From Bacteroidota bacterium (GTDB lineage: Bacteria > Bacteroidota > JABWAT01): DNA of 64,000 nt. The notes beneath the pieces are model-generated. The model had not been told where the DNA came from, made no database searches, and saw only the letters and a program-made list of their open reading frames with translations. The stretch is from contig JAKLJL010000006.1 of the NCBI GenBank assembly GCA_023151185.1, forward strand, positions 124,001 to 188,000, read 5' to 3'. Shown in pieces: positions 1-8,325 of this stretch (position 1 is its first letter; each line of letters starts with the position of its first letter). The position numbers and the translations under genes are program-made.

Positions 1-852
1 CTGGCCAACCTGTTGTCTTCCTGTTTTTTCAGGAATCAGTTTGAACTGCACAGCAACGTTATCGGGGTTCTGCCCGACCGGTCACGGCCGTTTCACATCC
101 GGGAGCGGATTACCCGTGACATGCTGCTGTCCCAGACGGACCTGGATCTGGGGAATCACATGCTTGGGAACTTCCGGTATCACCACGATGCCCAATGGAA
201 ATCTCTGGTCCTCTCGGCCAATTTTGTGGAGTACATTCCCATGGACCGGGCTACTCATGGCATTAACCGCATTACTTCACGGGTGAAGGCTGAGGAGGAA
301 ATCTGGAATAAGGTAACGGATGAACTGTTTCAGATTGATAAAGTCCTCAGGCGGGATAAGCAGCTCAGGCAGTACAGCAAGTACATCAAGGATGTGTTTG
401 GTGTGAAAATTGTCTGTGAGACCAAGGAAGACTGCCAGGCTGTTCACCAGGTTCTTGAGCAGGACCGTCTGATTCAGCTATCCTGGCTGGCACGGTCCCG
501 GAATTTTGGTGAAAAAGTCACCCCGGTGGAATTTGTTGAAACCAAGGATTACCTGTTCTGCCCGCCGGAGCGGAAGAAAAAGACCGGCTGGGAAGCCCTG
601 AAAAGTGTTGTCAGATGGCAGGGACATACTTTTGAAATCCAGTTTCAGCCGTTGGTGAATTATTATCTGGAACTGGATCACATGTCTGAGCCATCGCACC
701 AGTCCTTCAAACTGAACCGGGATCAGGTTCGCCAGGAACTCAGCAGGTCCATCCCCTATTACGGATTTTACCGCAGCCTGCTGAAAATGATTTTCCTGAA
801 CCGGGAAATGTCCTTCGAAGTCGACTCCGTCCGGGTTGAAATCACAGAATAA
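1..852 (+). CDS. RelA/SpoT-like nucleotidyltransferase-domain protein (5' partial)
   Basis: The reading frame is open from the first base of the window, so the N-terminus lies outside it; the TTG at 13 is only the first possible internal start. The middle resembles a (p)ppGpp synthetase fold. SRVKAEEEIWNKV matches the synthetase R-x-K...SIxxKM segment, IKDVFGVKIV matches the D-x-x-G-x-R-I/V strand, and GWEALK...FEIQFQ matches the GYxSLH...EIQIR block, followed by ...ELDHMSEPSHQSFK where the family has ...E..H..YK. The usual Tyr of GYxSLH is Trp, and the final Arg of EIQIR is missing. No HD hydrolase, TGS or ACT domain is visible. It could be a divergent small alarmone synthetase or an inactive relative. 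The fold is inferred from motif order only. Confidence 0.55.
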   Translation: MANLLSSCFFRNQFELHSNVIGVLPDRSRPFHIRERITRDMLLSQTDLDLGNHMLGNFRYHHDAQWKSLVLSANFVEYIPMDRATHGINRITSRVKAEEEIWNKVTDELFQIDKVLRRDKQLRQYSKYIKDVFGVKIVCETKEDCQAVHQVLEQDRLIQLSWLARSRNFGEKVTPVEFVETKDYLFCPPERKKKTGWEALKSVVRWQGHTFEIQFQPLVNYYLELDHMSEPSHQSFKLNRDQVRQELSRSIPYYGFYRSLLKMIFLNREMSFEVDSVRVEITE

Positions 853-1003
853 CAACCCTCACCGGTTTTGGGTCAGTTATTTGCCGGTCATCGAGCGACG
901 AACAAAGTGAATCGCATCGGGCCCGAAATCTAATGACCTTTAACGAAGCCCCCGGACTCTGGTCCAACCGGAAGGTGCTTTACCGCAGGCCAAACCACTC
1001 CCC

Positions 1004-1032
1004 TAAAAATAAAAAAGGGGCCTCACGGCCCC
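1004..1032 (-). terminator. Rho-independent terminator of the lipoprotein operon
   Basis: A perfect 6-bp GC stem (GGGGCC/GGCCCC) with a four-base loop. On the minus strand it is followed by TTTTTTATTTTT. It lies just past the stop of the last lipoprotein gene and fits as the end of that operon. Confidence 0.85.
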
Positions 1033-1059
1033 ACTGATTCACACCCTGACCGGCAGAGT

Positions 1060-2049
1060 TTATTTCCACCGGGCAGTAATCTGGCGGGCTAAGGAAACTC
1101 CCGCCTGGCGGTAAGATTCCTCCTCGGATAGACCTGCAGATTTCACCGTTCCTGAAAGCTTCTCCAGCGGGGTCTTATTCCCGTCCAGAATATAATACTC
1201 ATAACTCAGCCGGGTGAAATAGTCCGGCCGGATGAAGTCCTCACCCTGCGTCCGTACCTGAACCATCAGGTAAAATTGCGGATTACCATTTTCGCCGAAA
1301 CGCAGTTCAGTGGCAGTTTTCTTCAGTTCATCCCGGAAGGCACCGGTGGTCATGTTCTGTTTCTTCACCTTCGTGGAATCCTTAAACTGAATCTCAACCA
1401 TGAAAGCCACATTCTGCCGGAAGGCATTTAATTCCTTTTCCAGATCCGCCAGATCCGAAAGCCCTGTAGACTGATTCAGAACCGAGAGATACTGATCCAG
1501 TTGCCGGATACGGGCTGCTTTTTTATCTGCACCGGCCGAAAACTTCAGCATGGCAATGGGCAGGCTACGGGCCTGTTCAAACTGGCTTTTATAGGCATCC
1601 AGTTCACGGGTGATGATTTCGGTCAGGTAAAGTCCAAATGCCGGTTTGTCCAGAATTGCCCGGGCATACCAGGTTCCGTCCTGCTGATACGTTTCTGCGA
1701 CGGTCACATAGCTGAGCTGGTTAGCCGAGGTAATGAAGATATCTTCCGAAATCCGGTCGGTTCGTTCTGAAGAAGTTCCAGCTCCGGAATTGGTTTCCTT
1801 ATACGCCGTACTCTGGCTCGACCGGGTTTTGATGTTGGTCTGGAAGAAATATCCCAGTTCCCTGACGGCCCGTTCCTTGGCTTTATCGATCGTGGCCCCT
1901 GTCCCGACAGCAGCGGCAAAGGCCATATCATCCAGGCCGGCCTGCGGTTTATTCAGCCAGTCGGGCGGACCGGCAACTTCTTTGGAAGAACTGCATCCTG
2001 CCAGCATCAGCAGGAAAAGGAGTCCGGATGGGAGGAGAAGGTTTTTCAT
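1060..2049 (-). CDS. LPP20-family lipoprotein (third gene of trio)
   Basis: About 329 residues. A signal peptide with lipobox (LMLAGC, Cys19) predicts an outer-membrane or periplasmic lipoprotein. After the lipobox comes PDWLNKP...AGLDDMAFAAAVG, typical of LPP20-like lipoproteins, and this segment is clearly related to PDWVNKGAGAFDDENVLYGVG in the first gene of the same operon, so the two look like diverged paralogues. The C-terminal half carries no domain I recognise. The chosen start gives a 4-bp ATGA overlap with the preceding gene; a second ATG nine bases upstream (2058), close to an AGGA, is an alternative. The function is unknown; LPP20-like and LpoB-like proteins are often found near cell-envelope machinery. 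Confidence 0.75.
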   Translation of the reverse strand: MKNLLLPSGLLFLLMLAGCSSSKEVAGPPDWLNKPQAGLDDMAFAAAVGTGATIDKAKERAVRELGYFFQTNIKTRSSQSTAYKETNSGAGTSSERTDRISEDIFITSANQLSYVTVAETYQQDGTWYARAILDKPAFGLYLTEIITRELDAYKSQFEQARSLPIAMLKFSAGADKKAARIRQLDQYLSVLNQSTGLSDLADLEKELNAFRQNVAFMVEIQFKDSTKVKKQNMTTGAFRDELKKTATELRFGENGNPQFYLMVQVRTQGEDFIRPDYFTRLSYEYYILDGNKTPLEKLSGTVKSAGLSEEESYRQAGVSLARQITARWK

Positions 2050-2663
2050 AACTGCCATTTATCCTGATCAATGAATTTTTTGATTTTTTTCTGACCCTGC
2101 CAGATGATTTCGCCGGATTCAATATTGACAGCTTCCAGATCGACCTGGTAAAAAATGACCCTCTGGTTGTCATACTGGTCGATAATTGAGGAAATCTGGC
2201 CTTGCAGCATGACATCTGCACCGGTTTCGGCGGCCATTTGCTTCACGGTTTCTTCCCGGGCAAATTGCTGTTGTTCCCTGCGTTCATCCCGCAGTTCTTC
2301 CTTCTGGGGTTTTGATGCAACGAATTTTGCCTTCTGCGAGTTGATCACAGCCCGCTGGATGTCTTTGATGAAAATGCTGACGTCGATATGCTCAGCCGTT
2401 TTGTTCTTGATCGTCCCGACGGTGATGACGGGCTTGGTCCCGCCGGCAAAGTCCTGGTTTTCGAGCCAGGCTGAATTCAGGGCATCAGTTAGCAAATCTT
2501 CGGCGACCAAACGGGAATCGGTGTCATTCCACTTTCCGCTCAGATCAATCTGTTTGTCGCTTTCGACCCGGCTGACTGACCGTTTGGCTTGTTCTGTCGA
2601 GGTACAGCCCGCAGCCAGAAGTCCGGCTGCAAGTCCTGTAATCAGAAGGGATTTTGTGTTCAT
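2046..2663 (-). CDS. LpoB-like (penicillin-binding-protein activator family) lipoprotein
   Basis: About 205 residues with a lipoprotein signal (LLAAGC, Cys20). The body follows the LpoB/YcfM pattern: KPVITVGTIKNKTAEHIDVS, then an SQKAKFVA segment, a charged helix, GADVMLQGQISSI and a final WQGQKKIKKF strand. In enterobacteria LpoB is an outer-membrane lipoprotein that stimulates PBP1b. Related proteins in other phyla, including FlgO/CsgG-like ones, are less defined, so the PBP role is only a family-level hint. The start at 2663 is preceded by AGGAG at six bases, which is better than the ATGs further upstream. It sits between two LPP20-like genes and is clearly cotranscribed with them. Confidence 0.78.
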   Translation of the reverse strand: MNTKSLLITGLAAGLLAAGCTSTEQAKRSVSRVESDKQIDLSGKWNDTDSRLVAEDLLTDALNSAWLENQDFAGGTKPVITVGTIKNKTAEHIDVSIFIKDIQRAVINSQKAKFVASKPQKEELRDERREQQQFAREETVKQMAAETGADVMLQGQISSIIDQYDNQRVIFYQVDLEAVNIESGEIIWQGQKKIKKFIDQDKWQL

Positions 2664-2681
2664 ACTCATCTCCTGGAGCAC

Positions 2682-3224
2682 TTATTTAGTTTTGGATTCC
2701 AATTCGTTGAACAGTTCCTGCATTTTGTTTTTCATATCCGCCCGGACTTCAGGATCCAGTTCATTCTGCTGATCAATGGCTTCGTGGATGTTTTCAAGTT
2801 CCACTTTGGCCAGGGCATACATAACCCGGGCATCCGGGTCGTAGTAAAAGTCGACGACTGAGACTCCGACCAGACTCTTGTTCACGATATTTTCGGTAAC
2901 ATTCGAGTAGACGTCGGTTGTCGTTCCCTTTTTACCCGAAGTGGACGTCGTGTAATTTTTTGAGAGTGACTTAATTTTGACCGCCAGTTGTGAGGCTATT
3001 TCAGCCTTGGCACGGTCACTGGCCTGCATTCTTGAGGCGGACCGGTCGGCGACGGAGGAGGATCCGACACCGTACAGGACGTTTTCATCGTCGAAGGCAC
3101 CGGCGCCTTTGTTCACCCAGTCGGGGGCATCACTTCGTTGTGAAATCTGGGTTTCTTTAGCCGGGCCGCAGCCGTTCAGGAGGGACAATCCTGTCAGGGA
3201 GAAAAGAATCAGGAGCTTTTTCAT
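2682..3224 (-). CDS. LPP20-family lipoprotein (first gene of trio)
   Basis: 180 residues. A lipobox (LLNGC, Cys19) follows a short signal peptide. PDWVNKGAGAFDDENVLYGVG, then SASRMQASDRAKAEIASQLAVKIKS, is the standard LPP20 pattern, in which a helix rich in Ala and Lys follows a G-x-G strand. A second strand region ends in YYDPDARVMYALAKVE, also typical of the family. GAGG lies upstream of the ATG. It is the first gene of the lipoprotein trio and its stop is 18 bases from the next start. The molecular role of LPP20 proteins is not established. Confidence 0.8.
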   Translation of the reverse strand: MKKLLILFSLTGLSLLNGCGPAKETQISQRSDAPDWVNKGAGAFDDENVLYGVGSSSVADRSASRMQASDRAKAEIASQLAVKIKSLSKNYTTSTSGKKGTTTDVYSNVTENIVNKSLVGVSVVDFYYDPDARVMYALAKVELENIHEAIDQQNELDPEVRADMKNKMQELFNELESKTK

Positions 3225-3333
3225 ATTAACCTCACGTTCTGTTGGTTGGACGTTTGGCTGTCTTCTACGGGAGGACCGTTAAAAGGTTGCCGTTCAGGAT
3301 GAATTTCGGGCGGGGACCGAGTATTTTTGATCT

Positions 3334-3966
3334 ATGGCACAGTCTTATATTATTACCGGTACCACGACCGGTATCGGAAAAACAGTGGCATCTGCCCTGC
3401 TCGTGGCGGCATTGAAGGCCCGGTACTGGAAACCGGTTCAGTCAGGACTCGAAGAAGAAACTGACTCAGAATTCGTCAGGCGGGTAACCGGATGCCCGGC
3501 AGAAGATATTTTACCTGAACAGTACCGGCTTCAGTTTCCGGCTTCACCGCACCTTTCCGCCGAACGGGAAGGAGTGGAAATCCGGCCTGAAACGGTCCGC
3601 CTTCCTGAGCCTGATCACCGGCCTCTGATTGTGGAAGGGGCCGGCGGACTGCTGGTTCCCTGGACCCGGTCGTATTTTCAGGCAGACTGGTTCCGGTCTG
3701 CCGGCCTGCCGGTGATCGTGGTGGCATCAACCCAACTGGGCACCATCAACCATACCCTGCTTACGCTGGAAGGTCTGCGGTCTAGGGGGATTCCCGTTCA
3801 TTCGGTGATTCTGAACGGGCCTGAGCATGCAGATAACCGCCGGGTAATCACCGAATCCGGAAAAGTTTTGATTTCCGGGTGGATTCCTCCCGTCACCGGA
3901 CCGGTTACCCGGGAGGTGCTGATTTTCATATTTTCTGACCATTTTAATTCTGAGTTATTCCGATGA
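3334..3966 (+). CDS. bioD: ATP-dependent dethiobiotin synthetase
   Basis: 210 residues, close to the family's usual 220-230. It carboxylates and cyclises 7,8-diaminononanoate to dethiobiotin using CO2 and ATP in the cytoplasm. The P-loop GTTTGIGKT (residues 9-17, Lys16), the KPVQSG substrate loop, and VEGAGGLLVPW are the three BioD signatures. Its stop overlaps the bioA start (ATGA), so translation is coupled with the preceding step of the pathway. No bioB, bioF or bioC lies in the window. I looked for a BirA-type inverted repeat upstream and did not find a convincing one. Confidence 0.93.
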   Translation: MAQSYIITGTTTGIGKTVASALLVAALKARYWKPVQSGLEEETDSEFVRRVTGCPAEDILPEQYRLQFPASPHLSAEREGVEIRPETVRLPEPDHRPLIVEGAGGLLVPWTRSYFQADWFRSAGLPVIVVASTQLGTINHTLLTLEGLRSRGIPVHSVILNGPEHADNRRVITESGKVLISGWIPPVTGPVTREVLIFIFSDHFNSELFR

Positions 3967-5282
3967 GTTCCTGGATAGAATCCGGCCGGAAGCATGTCTG
4001 GCATCCTTTTACCCAAATGAAAACTGCCCCCGAACCGCTGCCGGTTGTCAGCGGGAAAGATGAACTTCTTGTTCTGGCGGACGGACGGCAGGTGATTGAT
4101 GCGGTTTCGTCCTGGTGGGTGACGCTTCACGGTCATGCTAATCCGGTTATTGCTGAGGCTATTGCCCGTCAGGCAGCAACTCTTGAACAGGTTATTTTTG
4201 CCGGGTTCATCCATGAGCCGGCAGCGGTTTTAAGTGAACGGCTTTCGGGACATTGGGGCGGACATCTGACCCGGTCTTTTTTTTCGGATGACGGCAGTAC
4301 GGCAGTGGAAGTGGCGATTAAACTGTCGGTTCAATACCGGCAGAATACCGGTGAACCTCACCGGACGCAGGTTATTGCGCTGGATCACGCCTATCATGGC
4401 GATACCCTGGGGGCCATGTCGGTGGGGGAACGGTCAGCGTTTACCGCTCCATTTCAAAAGCTGATGTTTGATGTCATCCGGATGCCGTCTCCGGTAGCCG
4501 CTTCCGGTCCGACTACCGCGGAACACCGGCAGATTGCCATGGAAACGCTGGTTTCCTATCTGGAGTATCATCATAATGAAGTTACCGCATTGATTGTGGA
4601 ACCGCTGGTTCACGGCGCTTCAGGAATGCTGATGTGGGCGCCCGGGGCACTTCGGGAAATCAGGGACGTAACGGCCCGGTATGGAATTCACTTGATTGCC
4701 GATGAGATCATGACCGGTTTTTACCGGACAGGTGAACTTTTTGCCTGCCGCCATGAGCAGGTTATGCCGGATATTACCTGTCTGTCGAAGGGACTAACGG
4801 GCGGATTTCTTCCCCTGTCGGTGACGATGTGTACCGAGGAGATTTATGAAGCGTTTCTGAGTGATGACCGGATGAAAACCTTTTTTCACGGACATTCTTA
4901 CACCGCAAATCCGATTGCCTGTGCAGCGGCTTTAGCCTCACTTGATCTGCTTGAAACGGAAGAGACCAGAAGAAAGGTGAAGGGCATCGAAGAGGTGCAC
5001 CGGTCGTTTTTACCGGCCTATCAGGCACAACCTGGGGTGGCAGATGTGCGGGTGACGGGGACAATCTTTGCGGTTGAGTTTGCAGAGGCAACCCCGGGTT
5101 ATTTTTCGGGGCTGGGCCCGAAACTGTACCAATTTTATCTGAGTGAAGGAGTTTTGTTGCGGCCGTTGGGAAATGTGGTTTACATTCTGCCGCCCTACTG
5201 CATCAGCCGGGAAAATCTGGAAAAAGTTCACCGCCTGATTCTGAAATCCCTTGAGTGGGTTCGTGAAGGAAATGCCCGGTGA
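3963..5282 (+). CDS. bioA: Adenosylmethionine-8-amino-7-oxononanoate aminotransferase
   Basis: 439 residues, normal for BioA. It transfers the amino group of S-adenosylmethionine to KAPA to give diaminononanoate, the substrate of the BioD encoded just upstream. Signatures are HVWHPFTQM at the N-terminus, SSWWVTLHGH, DEIMTGFYRTG for the PLP-binding aspartate, and CLSKGLTGG with the Schiff-base lysine at 276. SSWW with HPFTQ separates it from other class III aminotransferases such as ornithine or GABA enzymes. The start overlaps the bioD stop by 4 bp. Confidence 0.94.
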   Translation: MSSWIESGRKHVWHPFTQMKTAPEPLPVVSGKDELLVLADGRQVIDAVSSWWVTLHGHANPVIAEAIARQAATLEQVIFAGFIHEPAAVLSERLSGHWGGHLTRSFFSDDGSTAVEVAIKLSVQYRQNTGEPHRTQVIALDHAYHGDTLGAMSVGERSAFTAPFQKLMFDVIRMPSPVAASGPTTAEHRQIAMETLVSYLEYHHNEVTALIVEPLVHGASGMLMWAPGALREIRDVTARYGIHLIADEIMTGFYRTGELFACRHEQVMPDITCLSKGLTGGFLPLSVTMCTEEIYEAFLSDDRMKTFFHGHSYTANPIACAAALASLDLLETEETRRKVKGIEEVHRSFLPAYQAQPGVADVRVTGTIFAVEFAEATPGYFSGLGPKLYQFYLSEGVLLRPLGNVVYILPPYCISRENLEKVHRLILKSLEWVREGNAR

Positions 5283-5324
5283 GCTGGGTGCATTTGGAGG
5301 GCACGCATAAAAAGTTCGGGGAAG

Positions 5325-5669
5325 TTAACAGGAATAGGTTCTGAAGCCCACATATCTCCCCGAAGGATTAAGAAATTTGCAGTTTAGGTGTGCCACCAGA
5401 TTGACAGGGTTTTTTAGAAAGAAAACCCCACTCCCATCGGGAACCTTGGCCCCTGAGCCTGCCGAAGGGCAGGGTACGGTGATTTCTTTTGATATCCAAC
5501 CCTCCCCAATTCGACCCACCTTGATCGTCACTCGGTAACCGGGCGTGGTTTTGAAAATCCTGATTTCCGCCTCCCGACTATTTTCTCCTTCAGCAACCAG
5601 ATTTATACCCCCAATCCAATAACGGAATGGCATTTCCAGCCGGACTGGTTGACCGGTGTTTTTTGTCAT
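5325..5669 (-). CDS. Doubtful small ORF in the bioA-kinase gap
   Basis: A 114-codon frame covers most of a 440-base stretch with no convincing gene. The N-terminal part ([23 protein letters not shown]) looks protein-like, but I recognise no family. The C-terminal half runs through a small hairpin at 5458-5473 (CCTGCC-GAAG-GGCAGG) preceded by CCCTGAG, and could be repeat DNA read as protein. Its start lies 54 bases before the start of the kinase on the opposite strand. I regard it as possible but unproven; the same stretch must also hold the kinase promoter. Confidence 0.25.
   Translation of the reverse strand: MTKNTGQPVRLEMPFRYWIGGINLVAEGENSREAEIRIFKTTPGYRVTIKVGRIGEGWISKEITVPCPSAGSGAKVPDGSGVFFLKNPVNLVAHLNCKFLNPSGRYVGFRTYSC
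5458..5473. repeat. Short GC hairpin within CCCTGAG-type sequence
   Basis: A 6-bp perfect stem (CCTGCC/GGCAGG) closes on GAAG, within CCTGAGCCTGCCGAAGG. It has no T tract, so it is not a good terminator. It resembles dispersed intergenic repeat cores seen in many bacterial genomes, but only one copy is visible here. Confidence 0.35.
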
Positions 5670-5722
5670 CCTCTGGATTTTCAGATTTCCATTTCAGACA
5701 TTTAGTCAACAATCTCATCATT

Positions 5723-8233
5723 ATGATCTTTTTCCGGCAATTCTTCCTTTTTCTGGCTTTGGGTGCAGTTCTGTTCCCACTTCCTGAGAGCCATGCGGCG
5801 GCACAGCAGGATTCCGTTTTGTCTCAGTTCGGAATTAAAACTGCAGACAGTTCTGCCGTCCGGATTATCAATTCCCAGGCCTGGTCCCTGAGAAGCTCAA
5901 ATCCGAACTTATCCATTTTTTATGCCAGAAAGGCCCTTGAAATTGCCCGTGAACTTAAATTTACCCGGGGAACGGCAGTTTCGCATAACTACATCGGAAT
6001 TGCCTTCCGAAACAAGGAAAACTACCCGAAAGCACTGGAAAACTTTCTGGAAGCACTTAAACTTGCCGAAGCAGATTCGATCACGTCCGAAATCGGATAT
6101 GCCAATAACAACATCGGTGAGATTTATAAGATCCAGGACGATTACGACAAGGCAATTGCCTATATCCGAAAAGCAATGGCCGTTTTCCTGAAGGATGGCA
6201 ATTCGGTCGGTCTGGCCTATTCTGCTGTTCGGCTGGGTGAAGTTTACCATGAAATGAAACAGTATGATGAAGCCCTTACCTATTATCAGAAAAGCATCGA
6301 AATCCGGCAAAAACTGAATGATCAGCGGAATCTGGGGGTCAGTCTGAACCGGAAAGGGGAGTTGCTTTCAGAGGAAGGTAAATTTGAGGATGCACTGAAA
6401 ACCCTCGACTGGGCCATAAAAATCCGGACAGATATCGGAGACCAGGGCGGTTTGGCTGAATCTTACTGCAGCAAAGCGGTGGTCTTTCAGAACCAGGGGA
6501 AAATCAGACTGGCTATCGAAAATGCAGAAACCGGGCTGGATATTGCACGGAATTATGGTTCCCTTGCGTGGATACGGCGGGCTACCGAAATTCTCCATCA
6601 GTGTTATTTTATTCAGGGAAATTATCCGAAAGCCTATGATCATCTGCTGATCAATTCAAAAATCAGGGATTCAGTTTTTCACCGTGAACGGACGATCCGG
6701 ATTCAGACCCTTGTCGAGAATTTTGAAGAGGAAAAACAAAAATCCCGCATCGATTTGCTGCTGAAGGATAAGGCGCTGAATGAAACGGAAATCAAACGGC
6801 AGCGGCTGGTGGTTATTTTTGTTGTCATCGGGCTGGGACTGACCCTGCTGGTTCTGGCTGTTCTGATCAGAACCAACAGTAACCGGCGGAAGACCAACAA
6901 ACTCCTTCAGCTTAAGAACGAGGAAATCCAGCGGCAGAATAATGAAATTGAGCTTCAGGCAAAATCTCTGCGGGATGCTAACCAGCAGGTTCAGCTTGTT
7001 AACCGGCAGTTGCAGGTGTACAATGAAAACCTGCTGAAGGAAATTGCCGAAAAGGAAAAAACCGAGTTGCTCCTGATTCAGGCAAAAAACACAGCCGAAC
7101 AGGCCACCAAAGCCAAATCAAGATTCCTGTCGGTCATGAGCCATGAAATCAGGACACCGATGAATGCCATTATCGGGATGAGCCACCTGCTGATCCGGGA
7201 GAACCCGAGACCTGATCAGCTTGAAAACCTGAATGTGCTGAAATTTTCGGCAGAAAACCTGATGGCTTTGCTGAATGATATCCTCGATTTCTCGAAGATT
7301 GAAGAGAATAAAATAGAACTGGAACGGGTCCCGTTTAACATCCGGGATCTGGGCCGGAATCTGATCAACTCCTTCATTCCCAGGGCAGCAGAGAAAAACC
7401 TGGCCCTCTCACTTCAACTGGATGAAAGTCTTCCGGATGGCCTGGTCGGAGATCCGGTCCGGCTGGGTCAGGTGGTGGGAAACCTGATCAGCAATGCCAT
7501 CAAATTCACCTCAGAGGGAACAGTAACCTTTGCTGTCAGAACAATTGGTAAAACAACTTCCACGGCAACAATTGAACTATCTGTAGAAGATACCGGAATC
7601 GGAATTGAGAAAAGCAAACTCAATTCTATTTTTGAGACCTTCACCCAGGCCAGTTCATCCATAACCCGGGAGTTTGGCGGTACCGGTCTTGGTCTGGCCA
7701 TCGTCCGCCGGCTGGTCATGCAGATGGGAAGTCAGGTTCAGGTAAGCAGTACACCCGGCAAGGGCTCCCGGTTTGCATTCGAACTGAAGCTTCCTCTGGC
7801 CGATCTGGACCTGGTTATGCAGGTGAAGGCGGTTACCGAAGAAGTGGGTGATCTGAAACGGGCCCGGATTCTTCTGGTCGAAGACAACAACCTGAATATT
7901 AAAATCGCCACCAAGTTTCTGACCCGTTGGAATGCCGATTACCAGATTGCCGAAAATGGGCTTATTGCCGTCGGGAAAATGAAAAAGGAACACTTTGATC
8001 TGATTCTGATGGATCTTCAGATGCCGGTTATGGACGGCTATGAAGCAACAACCCAGATCCGGCAGTTCAACTCTTCCATTCCGGTTATTGCCCTCACGGC
8101 TGAAGCCTCCTCGGGCAGCAAAGAACTGGTAACGGTTCATGGGATGAACGATTTCGTCACCAAACCCTTCAACCCCGAAGATTTATACCGCAAGCTGGTC
8201 AACTGGCTCCGGAATTCCGGATTTCAGGTCTGA
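5723..8233 (+). CDS. TPR-containing hybrid sensor histidine kinase/response regulator
   Basis: About 836 residues from the ATG that begins a clear signal peptide ([16 protein letters not shown]); the frame extends 96 bases further upstream, but those codons lack any such feature. Order of parts: signal peptide; about six TPR-like repeats (roughly 55-330) in the periplasm; a membrane helix near 362-382; a coiled coil to about 455; HisKA with [10 protein letters not shown] (His474); an HATPase with the N box [12 protein letters not shown] near 584 and DTGIGI and GGTGLGL boxes; then a receiver domain from about 713 with LVEDNN, phospho-acceptor Asp764 in [10 protein letters not shown], and TKPF. 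No output domain follows the receiver, so signal probably passes to another protein. It stands alone, with no adjacent regulator gene. Confidence 0.92.
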   Translation: MIFFRQFFLFLALGAVLFPLPESHAAAQQDSVLSQFGIKTADSSAVRIINSQAWSLRSSNPNLSIFYARKALEIARELKFTRGTAVSHNYIGIAFRNKENYPKALENFLEALKLAEADSITSEIGYANNNIGEIYKIQDDYDKAIAYIRKAMAVFLKDGNSVGLAYSAVRLGEVYHEMKQYDEALTYYQKSIEIRQKLNDQRNLGVSLNRKGELLSEEGKFEDALKTLDWAIKIRTDIGDQGGLAESYCSKAVVFQNQGKIRLAIENAETGLDIARNYGSLAWIRRATEILHQCYFIQGNYPKAYDHLLINSKIRDSVFHRERTIRIQTLVENFEEEKQKSRIDLLLKDKALNETEIKRQRLVVIFVVIGLGLTLLVLAVLIRTNSNRRKTNKLLQLKNEEIQRQNNEIELQAKSLRDANQQVQLVNRQLQVYNENLLKEIAEKEKTELLLIQAKNTAEQATKAKSRFLSVMSHEIRTPMNAIIGMSHLLIRENPRPDQLENLNVLKFSAENLMALLNDILDFSKIEENKIELERVPFNIRDLGRNLINSFIPRAAEKNLALSLQLDESLPDGLVGDPVRLGQVVGNLISNAIKFTSEGTVTFAVRTIGKTTSTATIELSVEDTGIGIEKSKLNSIFETFTQASSSITREFGGTGLGLAIVRRLVMQMGSQVQVSSTPGKGSRFAFELKLPLADLDLVMQVKAVTEEVGDLKRARILLVEDNNLNIKIATKFLTRWNADYQIAENGLIAVGKMKKEHFDLILMDLQMPVMDGYEATTQIRQFNSSIPVIALTAEASSGSKELVTVHGMNDFVTKPFNPEDLYRKLVNWLRNSGFQV

Positions 8234-8325
8234 TTCCTCCCCGCCTATTCGTTTCTTCTTCCGGTTCGGAATTTATTTTCCCGATTCGTAATTTTATGTA
8301 AATAACGAACTTACAGGATACTTAA

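Noticed and set aside
478-855. Antisense 125-codon frame in the RelA/SpoT-like gene
   Set aside because: It is a shadow of the plus-strand gene, with no family pattern and no ribosome site.
3225-3333. BirA-type operator upstream of bioD
   Set aside because: Only a loose AACC...GGTT pairing is visible, with no symmetrical arms of convincing length.
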